The notes below the pieces were generated by a model, which worked only from the letters and a program-made list of their open reading frames with translations, had not been told where the DNA came from and did no database searches. Of a stretch of 64,000 nt of DNA, positions 49,321-58,211 are shown piece by piece. Positions within the stretch are counted from its first letter, which is position 1. Each line of letters begins with the position of its first letter. Source of the DNA: DATARH01 sp035550515 (GTDB lineage: Bacteria > Pseudomonadota > Alphaproteobacteria > ATCC43930 > CGMCC-115725); the NCBI GenBank assembly GCA_035550515.1, contig DASZOZ010000010.1:31413-95412 (forward strand), in the 5' to 3' direction. The position numbers and the translations under genes are program-made.

Positions 49321-52157
49321 TCGGCCGCCTCGACCTGCGCGATACGCCGGGTCTCCCGGCTCAGGGCCTCGTACTCCTCCTGCCATTGGGAAGGACCGTT
49401 CGAGGGCGTCACCTGCACCGCCGTGACCTTGTACTCGGGGCAGTTGGTCGCCCAGTCGGAGTAGTCGGTGGTGATGACGTTGGCCTGGGTGTCGGGATGG
49501 TGGAAGGTGGTGTAGACCACGCCCGGCGCAACCCGCTCGGTGATCTTGGCGCGCAGGCTGGTCTCGCCGGCGCGGCTCGCCAGCCGCACCCAGTCGCCGT
49601 CGCGGATGCCGCGCTGCTCGGCGTCGTGCGGATGGATTTCGAGCCGGTCCTCGCCGTGCCACACGACATTCTCGGTGCGCCGCGTCTGCGCCCCGACATT
49701 GTACTGGCTGAGGATGCGCCCGGTGGTGAGCAGCAGCGGGAAGCGGGGTCCGGTCCTTTCGTCGGTCGGCACATATTCGGTGATCAGGAAGTTGCCCTTG
49801 CCGCGGACAAAGCTGCCGATATGCATGATCGGCGTGCCATGCGGCGCCTTGTCGTTGACCGGCCATTGCAGCGACTCGGCTTCGAGCCGTTCGAACGAGA
49901 CGCCGGCGAAGGTCGGCGTCAGGCGGGCGATCTCGTCCATGACCTCGGAAGGATGCGTGTAGCGCCATTCCGCTCCCATCGCCTTGGCGATCAGCTGGGT
50001 GATCTCCCAGTCGGCATAGCCGTTCCGCGGCTGCATGACCTTGCGCACCATGCCGATGCGACGCTCGGCGTTGATGAAGGTTCCGTCTTTTTCGAGAAAG
50101 GTCGAGCCGGGCAGGAAGACATGCGCGTAACGCGCGGTCTCGTTGAGGAACAGGTCCTGGACGACGACGCATTCCATCGCCGCCAGCCCGGCGGCGACAT
50201 GATGCGTGTCGGGGTCGGATTGCAGGATGTCCTCGCCCTGGATGTAGATGCCGCGATAGCTGCCGTCGACCGCGGCGTCGAGCATGTTGTTGATGCGCAG
50301 GCCCGGCTCGGGATCGAGGCTGACGCCCCAATCGTGCTCGAACATCTCGCGCGTGGCGGTGTCGGAGAGGTGGCGGTAGCCGGACAGCTCGTGCGGGAAC
50401 GAGCCCATGTCGCACGAGCCCTGGACGTTGTTCTGGCCCCTGAGCGGGTTCACCCCGGCGCCGCGCTTGCCGACATTGCCGGTGATCATCGCGAGATGGG
50501 CCATGCCCATCACCGCCGTCGTGCCCTGGCTGTGCTCGGTGACGCCCAGCCCGTAATAGATGCCGGCGTTGCCGCCGGTCGCGTAAAGCCGGGCGGCGGC
50601 GCGGATCTGGTCGGCCGGCACCTGGGTATAGGCGGACACCGTCTCGGGGCTGTTTTCCGGCCGCCGGATAAAGGCTTCCCATTCGGCATAGGCGTCGAGG
50701 TCGCAGCGCGCTTGGACATACGCGGTGTCGACGAGGCCTTCGGTGACGATGGTGTGCGCGAGGGCGTTGAGCATCGCGACATTGGTGCCGGGCAGCAGCG
50801 GCAGGTGGTAGTCGGCCGCGATGTGCGGCGAGCGCACGAGGTCGGTGCGGCGCGGGTCGATGACGATCAGTCTCGCCCCTTCGCGCAGCCGCTTTTTCAT
50901 GCGCGAGGCAAAAACCGGATGTGCGTCGGTCGGGTTGGCGCCGATCACCATGATGACGTCGGCGTCCTCGACCGAGTCGAAATCCTGGGTCCCGGCCGAG
51001 GTGCCGAAGGTGCGGCTGAGGCCGTAGCCGGTCGGCGAGTGGCAGACGCGGGCGCAGGTGTCGACGTTGTTGTTGCCGAAGACGCCGCGCACCAGTTTCT
51101 GGACGAGAAAGGTCTCCTCGTCGGTGCAGCGCGACGAGGTGATGCCGCCGATCGCCCCCTTGCCGTGCTGCGCCTGGATGCGCCTGAACTCCGCGGCGAC
51201 GCGGCCGATCGCCTCGTCCCACGTCACCTCGCGCCACGGATCGGTGATCCGCTCGCGCAGCATCGGCTTCAGGATGCGGTCGGGGTGGTTCGCGTAACCC
51301 CAGGCAAAGCGCCCCTTGACGCAGCTATGGCCGTGGTTGGCGCTGCCTCCCTTGTAGGGAACCATGCGGATCACCTGGTCGCCCTTCATCTCGGCCTTGA
51401 AGCTGCAACCGACGCCGCAATAGGCGCAGGTCGTGACGACCGAATGCTCGGGCTGGCCGGCCTCGATAACGGATTTTTCCATCAAGGTCGCGGTCGGGCA
51501 GGCCTGGACGCAGGCGCCGCAGGAGACGCATTCGGAGGCGAGGAACCCCTCATCCATGCCGGCGGCGACATGGCTGGCGAAGCCGCGGCCGTCGATCGTC
51601 AGCGCGAACGTCCCCTGCACCTCCTCGCAGGCGCGCACGCAACGCGAGCAGACGATGCATTTCGCGGGATCGAAGGTGAAATACGGGTTGGAGGCGTCTT
51701 TCTCGGCGTCGAGGTGGTTCTCGCCGGCATAGCCGTAGCGCACCTCGCGCAGCCCCACCGCGCCGGCCATGTCCTGCAGCTCGCAATTGCCGTTGGCGCT
51801 GCAGGTCAGGCAGTCGAGCGGGTGGTCGGAGATGTAGAGCTCCATGACGTTGCGGCGGATGCGCCCCAAGCGCTGGTTCTGGGTCGTGACCTTGATGCCC
51901 TCGGCGACCGGCGTCGTGCACGAGGCCGGGGTGCCGGCGCGGCCCTCGATTTCGACCAGGCACAGGCGGCACGAGCCGAACGCATCGACCATGTCGTAGG
52001 CGCAGAGCTTCGGCACCTTGATGCCGACCGCCATCGCCGCGCGCATGATCGAGGTGCCTGCCGGCACCGTGACGGTGAAGCCGTCGATGGTGAGCGTCAC
52101 CATCGTTTCCGATTTCGCGGCGGGTGTGCCGTAATCGATCTCTTGGACGAGAGACAT
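49317..52157 (-). CDS. fdsA: NAD-dependent formate dehydrogenase alpha subunit (molybdenum)
   Basis: 946-residue catalytic subunit. The N-terminal NuoG-like part holds a [2Fe-2S] ferredoxin site (SCRLCLVEIEG), a His-Cys3 cluster (HPLDCLTCSANGNC) and two [4Fe-4S] ferredoxin motifs. A further [4Fe-4S] and the bis-MGD molybdenum domain follow (TTCAYCGVGCSF). The active site has Cys372 in ARVCHSPTG instead of selenocysteine, as in oxygen-tolerant enzymes. It oxidises formate to CO2, passing electrons to FdsB. The ATG at 52157 has AAGGG 6-7 bases upstream. It lies 34 bases after fdsB. Cytoplasmic. Confidence 0.96.
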   Translation of the reverse strand: MSLVQEIDYGTPAAKSETMVTLTIDGFTVTVPAGTSIMRAAMAVGIKVPKLCAYDMVDAFGSCRLCLVEIEGRAGTPASCTTPVAEGIKVTTQNQRLGRIRRNVMELYISDHPLDCLTCSANGNCELQDMAGAVGLREVRYGYAGENHLDAEKDASNPYFTFDPAKCIVCSRCVRACEEVQGTFALTIDGRGFASHVAAGMDEGFLASECVSCGACVQACPTATLMEKSVIEAGQPEHSVVTTCAYCGVGCSFKAEMKGDQVIRMVPYKGGSANHGHSCVKGRFAWGYANHPDRILKPMLRERITDPWREVTWDEAIGRVAAEFRRIQAQHGKGAIGGITSSRCTDEETFLVQKLVRGVFGNNNVDTCARVCHSPTGYGLSRTFGTSAGTQDFDSVEDADVIMVIGANPTDAHPVFASRMKKRLREGARLIVIDPRRTDLVRSPHIAADYHLPLLPGTNVAMLNALAHTIVTEGLVDTAYVQARCDLDAYAEWEAFIRRPENSPETVSAYTQVPADQIRAAARLYATGGNAGIYYGLGVTEHSQGTTAVMGMAHLAMITGNVGKRGAGVNPLRGQNNVQGSCDMGSFPHELSGYRHLSDTATREMFEHDWGVSLDPEPGLRINNMLDAAVDGSYRGIYIQGEDILQSDPDTHHVAAGLAAMECVVVQDLFLNETARYAHVFLPGSTFLEKDGTFINAERRIGMVRKVMQPRNGYADWEITQLIAKAMGAEWRYTHPSEVMDEIARLTPTFAGVSFERLEAESLQWPVNDKAPHGTPIMHIGSFVRGKGNFLITEYVPTDERTGPRFPLLLTTGRILSQYNVGAQTRRTENVVWHGEDRLEIHPHDAEQRGIRDGDWVRLASRAGETSLRAKITERVAPGVVYTTFHHPDTQANVITTDYSDWATNCPEYKVTAVQVTPSNGPSQWQEEYEALSRETRRIAQVEAAE

Positions 52158-52191
52158 GTTATCCCTTCCAGGCAAATTTCACGGCCTGCCC

Positions 52192-53748
52192 TCAAGCCGC
52201 GGCGGTGAGCGGCGCGCCGCCGAAATCTTCGGGGAAATGGGTGAGGGCGCTCGTCACCGGGAACGGCACGAAGCCGCCGAGCGCACAGAGCGAGCCGAAG
52301 CGCATGGTCTCGCACAGCTCTTGCAGCAAAACGAGGTTCTCGCCCCGGCGTTCGCCCTTGACGATGCGGTCGATGACCTCGACCCCGCGGGTCGAGCCGA
52401 TGCGGCACGGCGTGCATTTGCCGCAGCTTTCGATGGCGCAGAACTCCATCGCGAAGCGCGCCTGCCGGGCCATGTCGACCGTGTCGTCGAACACCACGAC
52501 CCCGCCGTGGCCGATCAGCCCGTTCCGGGCCGCGAAAGCCTCGTAGTCGAACGGGGTGTCGAACAGCGCGCGCGGGAAATAGGCGCCGAGCGGGCCGCCG
52601 ACCTGCACCGCGCGGACCGGCCGTCCGGTCGCGGTGCCGCCGCCGATCTCGTCGACGATGTCGCCGAGCGTCAGGCCGAACGCCGCCTCGAACAGGCCGC
52701 GATGCTTGACGTTGCCGGCCAGCTGGATCGGCATCGTGCCGCGCGAGCGGCCGTAGCCGAGGTCGCGGTAGGCGTCGGCGCCGTCGGCCAGGATCGCCGG
52801 CACCGAGGCCAGCGAGATGACGTTGTTGACGACGGTCGGCTGGCCGAAGGCGCCCTTGTGCGCCGGCAGCGGCGGCTTGGCGCGCACCTGGCCGCGCTTG
52901 CCTTCCAGGCTGTCGAGGAGCGCGGTCTCCTCGCCGCAGACATAGGCGCCGGCGCCCACCCGGATCTCGATGTCGAAATCGTGGGTCGAGCCGGCGATCG
53001 CCCGGCCAAGCAGGTTTTCGGCGCGCGCCGTCGCGATCGCCCGGTCCATCGTGCGGATCGCGTGCGGGTATTCCGAGCGGATGTAGACAAAGCCCTTGGT
53101 CGCGCCGACCGCGATGCCGGCGATCGCCATGCCCTCGATCAGGCAGAACGGGTCGCCCTCCATCAGCATGCGGTCGGCATAAGTGCCGCTGTCGCCTTCG
53201 TCGGCATTGCACACGATGTATTTCCGCGCGGCCTGCGCGTCGGCGGTGGTCTTCCACTTGATCCCGGTCGGGAACCCGGCGCCGCCGCGGCCGCGCAGCC
53301 CCGATCTGGTGACCTCCTCGACGATCCCGGCGGGACCGAGGCTGAGCGCGCGGGCGAGCCCCAGCAACCCGCCATGCGCGCGGTAATCGGCGAGCGACTG
53401 GCGGTCGATGACGCCGCACCGGGCGAAGGTGAAACGGGTCTGCCGCTTGAGGAACGGAACCTCCTCGGGCGGGCCGATCCGCAGCCGATCGGGCCTGCCG
53501 TCGAGCCAGCCGATGGCGAACAATGGCTCGACATCCTCGGGCGTGACCGGGCCGTAGGCGATCCGTCCGGCCGTGGTCTCGATCTCGATCATCGGTTCGA
53601 GCCAGAACAGGCCGCGCGAACCGGTGCGCACGATCTCGACCTCGATCCCGCGGCGCCGCTCGGCAGCGATGATCGCGCGTTCCACCGCGCTGGCGCCGAG
53701 CGCCAGCGCGCCGGCATCCCACGGGATATAGATGCGCGGCCTGCTCAT
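52192..53748 (-). CDS. fdsB: NAD-dependent formate dehydrogenase beta subunit (NADH-binding)
   Basis: 518 residues: a thioredoxin-like N-terminal region and a NuoF-like part. NuoF features are GRGGAGFPTGIKWK (NAD/FMN binding), CNADEGDSGTYADR, GAYVCGEETALLDSLEG and the [4Fe-4S] motif ESCGKCTPCRIG. It carries FMN and reduces NAD+ with electrons from FdsA. Its ATG overlaps the fdsG stop (ATGA). The three-subunit form is typical of aerobic formate users such as Cupriavidus and Rhodobacter. Confidence 0.96.
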   Translation of the reverse strand: MSRPRIYIPWDAGALALGASAVERAIIAAERRRGIEVEIVRTGSRGLFWLEPMIEIETTAGRIAYGPVTPEDVEPLFAIGWLDGRPDRLRIGPPEEVPFLKRQTRFTFARCGVIDRQSLADYRAHGGLLGLARALSLGPAGIVEEVTRSGLRGRGGAGFPTGIKWKTTADAQAARKYIVCNADEGDSGTYADRMLMEGDPFCLIEGMAIAGIAVGATKGFVYIRSEYPHAIRTMDRAIATARAENLLGRAIAGSTHDFDIEIRVGAGAYVCGEETALLDSLEGKRGQVRAKPPLPAHKGAFGQPTVVNNVISLASVPAILADGADAYRDLGYGRSRGTMPIQLAGNVKHRGLFEAAFGLTLGDIVDEIGGGTATGRPVRAVQVGGPLGAYFPRALFDTPFDYEAFAARNGLIGHGGVVVFDDTVDMARQARFAMEFCAIESCGKCTPCRIGSTRGVEVIDRIVKGERRGENLVLLQELCETMRFGSLCALGGFVPFPVTSALTHFPEDFGGAPLTAAA

Positions 53749-54239
53749 GTGCCCCGCGCCTCGCTGATCAGCGCCGTCAACCGCCGCTCGTCGAGCGCGC
53801 CGACGACCTTGCCGTCGAGCATCGCCGCCGGCGCGCAGGCGCACAGCCCGAGGCAGAACACCGGTTCCAGCGTGACGCGCCCGTCCGGCGTCGTCTCGTG
53901 CCAGCCGATTTGCAGCCGGTCGCGCGCCGTCGCGGCCAGCGCGTCGGCGCCCATCGATTGGCACGCCTCGGCACGGCACAGCTTCAGCACGTGACGGCCG
54001 GGCGGGGTCTCGCGGAAATCGTGATAAAAGCTGACGACGCCATGGATTTCGGCGCGCGACAGGTTGAGCGCCTGCGCAACGAGCGGCACCGCCTCGCGGT
54101 CGATATAGCCGAACGCCTGCTGCAATGCGTGCAGGATCGGGAGCGTCGCGCCCTCCACACCATCATGCGCGGCAATGATTTCTTCCGCCCGCTGCCGGTC
54201 CCACGGACGTGTGCTGTCGTTGGTTACGCTGGTTGGCAT
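53745..54239 (-). CDS. fdsG: NAD-dependent formate dehydrogenase gamma subunit
   Basis: 164 residues of the NuoE family with a [2Fe-2S] cluster. The four ligands lie in LKLCRAEACQSMGAD and EPVFCLGLCACAPA. A helical N terminus (LPILHALQQAFGYID) is typical. First gene of the fds operon; an inverted-repeat box begins 32 bases upstream of its ATG. It passes electrons within the FdsGBA complex. Confidence 0.95.
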   Translation of the reverse strand: MPTSVTNDSTRPWDRQRAEEIIAAHDGVEGATLPILHALQQAFGYIDREAVPLVAQALNLSRAEIHGVVSFYHDFRETPPGRHVLKLCRAEACQSMGADALAATARDRLQIGWHETTPDGRVTLEPVFCLGLCACAPAAMLDGKVVGALDERRLTALISEARGT

Positions 54240-54270
54240 AGGCTGACGGCCATCAGACGAGGTTTCCGAT

Positions 54271-54290
54271 ATATGCTAAAATTCGCATAT
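54271..54290. promoter_or_regulatory. Palindromic operator candidate 1 (fds side)
   Basis: Perfect 6-8-6 inverted repeat ATATGC-TAAAATTC-GCATAT, 32 bases upstream of the fdsG start. It shares 16 of 20 positions with the box at 54341-54360. Position suggests it lies in the fds promoter, where the divergently encoded regulator could bind. Palindromic AT-rich boxes fit ModE-type helix-turn-helix dimers. Confidence 0.6.
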
Positions 54291-54340
54291 TTCGACTTTG
54301 GTGATCCGATTACAAAGTAGCGATCAAATATCTGCCCTCA

Positions 54341-54360
54341 ATATGCGAGATTTCGCCTAT
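54341..54360. promoter_or_regulatory. Palindromic operator candidate 2 (overlaps regulator start)
   Basis: ATATGC-GAGATTTC-GCCTAT, an imperfect copy of the box at 54271-54290 with its centre exactly 70 bases away. It covers the first two bases of the regulator start codon, so a protein bound here would block the regulator's own expression. The equal length and shared half-sites suggest a common binding protein. Confidence 0.58.
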
Positions 54361-55435
54361 GTCGGACGGCGAGGCCGCACTGCACCTCGATCTGGTCTGG
54401 AGTGCCGGCGCACAGGCGCGAAAGCCGATCGAGCCCGAGCTGTTTGCGCTGCTCGAAGGGATCCGGCAGACCGGGAAGCTCAGCAGCGCGACCGCTCAGG
54501 TCGGGTTGCCGTACCGCCAGGCCTGGGGCCTGATCGCCAAATGGTCCGGGGTGATCGGGCAGCCGCTCGTCGAGAAGGAGCAAGGCCGCGGCACGCGGCT
54601 GACGCCGCTGGGCGAGCGGCTGTTATGGCTGCGCGAGCGGATCGAGGCGCGTCTGTCGCCGCATCTCGAAAGCGCGGTCTCCGAAGTGGAGCAGCAGCTG
54701 AGCGGCCTGCTGTCGGGGCCGTCGCCGATGATCTCGATCTATGCCAGCCACGACCTGGTGCTGGCGGAGCTGCGCGATGTCCTGCGCGCGCGGCCGGGGC
54801 CAAAGCTCGACATCCGCTTTGTCGGCAGCGTCGACAGCGTCGTCGCGCTGTGCAAAGGGCGCTGCGAGGTCGCCGGGTTCCATGTCCCCGAAGGCGGCTT
54901 CGGGGCCGAACTGCTCGCCGCCTACCAGCCCTGGCTGAAGCCGCGGCTGCAGCGGCTCATCCAGTTCGTCAAGCGCCGGCAGGGCTTGATGGTGCCGCCG
55001 GGAAACCCCAAGGGGATCGAGACGATCGCCGACATCGTCCGCACCAAAGCCCGCTTCATCAACCGCCAGCGCGGTTCGGGAACCCGCCTGGCGATCGAAA
55101 AGATGCTGAAGGACCAGGGGATCGACCGCGGCGAGATCGACGGGTTTTATGCCGAGGAATTTACCCATGTGGCGGTCGCCGCCGCGGTGGCGAGCGGCAT
55201 GGCCGATGTCGGGATGGGGATCGAGGCCGCGGCGGCAAAGCTCGGCCTGCAATTCATTCCGCTGTTTACCGAGGACTACTACCTGCTGACAAAGCGGGAA
55301 TCGCTGGAACAGAAGAATATCGCCGAACTGGTCGAGATCCTGGGGAGCGAGACATTCCGCGCGCTGGTCGCCGCGATACCCGGCTATGACGCGAGCAGCG
55401 CCGGCGCCGTTCAGACCGTCGGCGGCGCAGCCTAA
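54359..55435 (+). CDS. ModE/LysR-type helix-turn-helix regulator with PBP-like sensor domain
   Basis: 358 residues. An N-terminal winged helix of the ModE/LysR kind (LFALLEGIRQTGKLSSATAQ, then AWGLIAKWSGVIGQPLVEKE) is joined to a periplasmic-binding-protein-like domain of the PF12727 type (MISIYASHDLVLAELRD, RFINRQRGSGTRLAIEKML). Proteins with this layout are thought to sense molybdate or a molybdenum-cofactor-related ligand. It is divergent from the fds operon, whose enzyme needs Mo. The start codon lies in a palindromic box and no ribosome site is evident. Its stop shares bases with the stop of the convergent TRAP gene. Confidence 0.83.
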   Translation: MSDGEAALHLDLVWSAGAQARKPIEPELFALLEGIRQTGKLSSATAQVGLPYRQAWGLIAKWSGVIGQPLVEKEQGRGTRLTPLGERLLWLRERIEARLSPHLESAVSEVEQQLSGLLSGPSPMISIYASHDLVLAELRDVLRARPGPKLDIRFVGSVDSVVALCKGRCEVAGFHVPEGGFGAELLAAYQPWLKPRLQRLIQFVKRRQGLMVPPGNPKGIETIADIVRTKARFINRQRGSGTRLAIEKMLKDQGIDRGEIDGFYAEEFTHVAVAAAVASGMADVGMGIEAAAAKLGLQFIPLFTEDYYLLTKRESLEQKNIAELVEILGSETFRALVAAIPGYDASSAGAVQTVGGAA

Positions 55436-57162
55436 ACAAACACCAGCGCAAGCAGGACCAGGACCAGCGCGGCGGCGTAGGGCATCACCGCGCGGAACGC
55501 CCGGCCGGCGGCGACGCCGGCGATCGATGCGGTCAGGAAGGTCAGGATGCCCATCGGCGGCAGGATCATGCCGATCCCCGAATTGATCATGATCAGCACG
55601 CCGAGCTGGATCGGGTCGATGCGCAGGGAGGCGATCGCCGGCAGCAGGATCGGCGTAACGACGACGATCGCCGGCGCGGCTTCCATCACCGTATGCATGA
55701 CGAGAAAGATGGCGTTGATCGCGAGGACGCCGATCACCGGATCGGAAATGTTGTGCAGCAGGGCGGCCGAGATCGCCGCGGGGATGCCGGTCAATGTCAG
55801 CAGCCAGCCGACCCCCGCCGCCCCGGCCAGGATTGACGTCACCCGTGCGGTTCCGACCGAGGCTTCGACCAGCAGGTCGGGCACCGTGCGCAGCCGCAGC
55901 GAGCGGGTCGCCGCCAGCGCCACCAGCAGCGAGTAGGCGACCGCCACGACGCCGGATTCGGTCGGGGTGAAGACGCCGCCGAGGATCCCGCCGATTATGA
56001 TGACGATCGCCAGCAGCGGCAGCGTCGCCCGCGCCAGCGTGCGGGGGATTGCGCCGGCGACGAAGTCCGCGGTCGGCGCCAGGCCCAGCCGCCGCGCCAT
56101 GATGCCGTTCACGACCATGAACACCGCGGTGACGATCAGCGCCGGCGCGAACGCCGCCGCGAACAGCGCGGAGATCGGCACGTCGGTCACCGAGGAATAG
56201 ACGATGAGCGCCGTGGCGGGCGGAAACAGCAGGCCCAGCGTGCCGCCCGCGGCCTGCACCGCGGCGGCGAATTGCGGCGGGTAGCCGCGCCGGATCATCT
56301 GCGGGATCAGCACGCCGCCGACCGATGCGGCGTCGCCGACGGCGCTGCCCGAGATGTCGGCGAAGATCGCGCTGACCACGATGTCGACCTGCGCGAGGCC
56401 GCCGCGCATCCAGCCGACCAGCGTCTGCGCGAACGCCACGAGGCGCGCGGCGAGCCCGCCGCTCGACATCACGACACCGGTCAGCATGAAGAACGGGATG
56501 GCGAGCAGCAGAAAGGAGTTCACCCCGTCGTAAAGCTGCCGGGCGATGGCCTCGGTATTGGCGAGCCCGCTGTCGGCGACCCCGGCGAAGGCGGCGCCGG
56601 CGAGGCCGAGCGCGATCGGCACGCCGAGCACCGACAGCACGCAAAACACCGCGATGGTCGCGATCCCGACCGGCGCGAAACCCGCGGGCAACAGCGCGAC
56701 GCCCGCCGCGCCCAGCGCGCCCAGGGCGATGTGCCCGATGCAGATCGCCGGGCGGACCGCCGGAACCTGGGGTTCCGCGGCTTGCCCCTTGGCCAGGAGC
56801 TGAAAGGCGAGCAGCGCGCCGCCGCTGCCGACCGCCAGCGGGAACCAGGCGGTGGACAAGCCGAGCGCCGGGGTCGGCATCATCGCGACGTGGCGGGCGA
56901 GCTGAAAACCGTTGAACGCCATCAGCAGCGCGACGGCCATGTTCATCACGTCGCGCGCCGCATTGAGGGCGGCGGCCAGGCCGCGATGCGACACCCGCTC
57001 GCCGAGCACAAAGATGGTCGGCAGCGCGCCGCGCTGCACCGCGAGGCCGAACCCGAGAAACGTCAGCCAGACGAAGAGCAGGCGGGTAAGCTCCTCGCTC
57101 CAGCTCAGCGACGCGTTCAGCACATAGCGGCAGAACACCTGCAGCAGCATCGCCCCGACCAT
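55432..57162 (-). CDS. TRAP transporter fused small and large permease (DctQM)
   Basis: 576 residues from the first ATG. The first part is DctQ-like (LLQVFCRYVLNASLSWSEEL, LLFVWLTFLGFGLAV), and the rest is a full DctM channel subunit with about twelve helices (FADISGSAVGDAASVG, AAVQAAGGTLGLLFPPA, GVFTPTESG, MINSGIGMILPPMG). The coding frame continues upstream to about 57228 (residues reading ...WLTERVCAALLAV) and would complete the first DctQ helix, but it holds no ATG, GTG or TTG. A rare start or an error there is possible. With the adjacent DctP it imports an organic acid using the ion gradient. Confidence 0.88.
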   Translation of the reverse strand: MVGAMLLQVFCRYVLNASLSWSEELTRLLFVWLTFLGFGLAVQRGALPTIFVLGERVSHRGLAAALNAARDVMNMAVALLMAFNGFQLARHVAMMPTPALGLSTAWFPLAVGSGGALLAFQLLAKGQAAEPQVPAVRPAICIGHIALGALGAAGVALLPAGFAPVGIATIAVFCVLSVLGVPIALGLAGAAFAGVADSGLANTEAIARQLYDGVNSFLLLAIPFFMLTGVVMSSGGLAARLVAFAQTLVGWMRGGLAQVDIVVSAIFADISGSAVGDAASVGGVLIPQMIRRGYPPQFAAAVQAAGGTLGLLFPPATALIVYSSVTDVPISALFAAAFAPALIVTAVFMVVNGIMARRLGLAPTADFVAGAIPRTLARATLPLLAIVIIIGGILGGVFTPTESGVVAVAYSLLVALAATRSLRLRTVPDLLVEASVGTARVTSILAGAAGVGWLLTLTGIPAAISAALLHNISDPVIGVLAINAIFLVMHTVMEAAPAIVVVTPILLPAIASLRIDPIQLGVLIMINSGIGMILPPMGILTFLTASIAGVAAGRAFRAVMPYAAALVLVLLALVFV

Positions 57163-57227
57163 GACCGCCAGCAGCGCAGCGCAAACGCGCTCGGTCAGCC
57201 AGGTGATCGAGGCGGCCAGGCGGATGA

Positions 57228-58211
57228 TTAGTGGCTCCCGATACTGGCGGCGAGCGCCTTTGCAGCGTCGGGGAAGTCGGCGGCGATCTTGTCGCGCGTC
57301 GGTGCGGTGGCGGCCTTGAACGGCGTGAGGTCGGGATGCGTGACGGCGACGTGGAACTTGTCCTGAACCTCCTTCAGCTCGGTGACCTCGTCATCCTCCG
57401 ACAGCTTGCGCTGCCGGGCGGTAGCGGCGCGGATGTCGCGCACGACGATCGCTTTCAGGTCGGCCGGCAGGCCGTTCAGCCACTGCTCGCCGACGATGAA
57501 GAAGGCGGCGCCGTACATGTGGTTGGTGATCGCGAAGGACTTCTGCACTTCCATGTACTTGCCGGCATAGTAGTTGGCGATCGGCTGCTCCTGCCCGTCG
57601 ACCACCCCTTGCTGCAAAGCGCTGTACAGCCCGGCGATGCTCATCGGGGTCGGGTTGGCCCCGAGATTGTGGAAGGTGTCGAGCCACAGCGCGCCGTTCG
57701 GCACCCGCACCTTGAGGCCCTTCATGTCGGCGAGGCTGTTGACCGGCTTGCTGGTGCTGAGCTGGCGGAAGCCGCTGTCCCAGGCGGCGACGAACTCATA
57801 CCCGCGCTTGCGGCATTCGGCGTAGATCGGCTGCGCCGCCGCGCCGTCGAGCGCGCCGAAGGCCGCGGCGCGGTCGGGAAAGACGTACGGTGCGAGGAAC
57901 AGCCTGGTCGGCGGGCAGATCGTGTCGGTGACGACGGTGATCGTGGCCTGGACCCCGCCGCCGGTGACGATCGCCTGCAGCAGCGAGTCGGTCTGACCGA
58001 GCTGCCCGCTGTCGAACACCTTGGCGGCGACACGGCCGTCGGTGTCCTTGACGATCTGCGCCGCCACCTCCTTGGCGACGACGTTTTGCGGGCTGTTGGG
58101 GCCGGTGGCCAGCCCGATGTTGAACGTGAAGGTCTCGGCGCGGGCCGCCGAGACCACGGCCGGCATCACGGCGAGGCAGGCCGCGACGGCCAAGCCCGCT
58201 GCCCGTCTCAT
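57228..58211 (-). CDS. TRAP transporter substrate-binding protein (DctP family, TAXI-like order)
   Basis: 327 residues with a signal peptide ending at ARAET. The mature protein opens FTFNIGLATGPNSPQNVVAKEVA, read in parts as FTFNIGLATGP and NSPQNVVAKE, and holds the conserved GLKVRVPNGALW segment, whose Arg binds the substrate carboxylate in DctP proteins. The C terminus (DDEVTELKEVQDKFHVAVTHP) is standard. It directly precedes the fused permease, and its ATG overlaps the amidohydrolase stop. The ligand is probably an organic acid used by the two adjacent hydrolases. The DctP group fits better than TAXI, because of the permease type. Confidence 0.88.
   Translation of the reverse strand: MRRAAGLAVAACLAVMPAVVSAARAETFTFNIGLATGPNSPQNVVAKEVAAQIVKDTDGRVAAKVFDSGQLGQTDSLLQAIVTGGGVQATITVVTDTICPPTRLFLAPYVFPDRAAAFGALDGAAAQPIYAECRKRGYEFVAAWDSGFRQLSTSKPVNSLADMKGLKVRVPNGALWLDTFHNLGANPTPMSIAGLYSALQQGVVDGQEQPIANYYAGKYMEVQKSFAITNHMYGAAFFIVGEQWLNGLPADLKAIVVRDIRAATARQRKLSEDDEVTELKEVQDKFHVAVTHPDLTPFKAATAPTRDKIAADFPDAAKALAASIGSH

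Noticed and set aside
49299..52208. A 969-codon plus-strand frame opposite fdsA
   Set aside because: Shadow of the conserved formate dehydrogenase gene; no motif and unusual composition.
54298..55389. An alternative 363-codon plus-strand frame over the fds regulator
   Set aside because: It is offset from the ModE/PBP-like frame, is Arg/Ala-rich and shows no motif.
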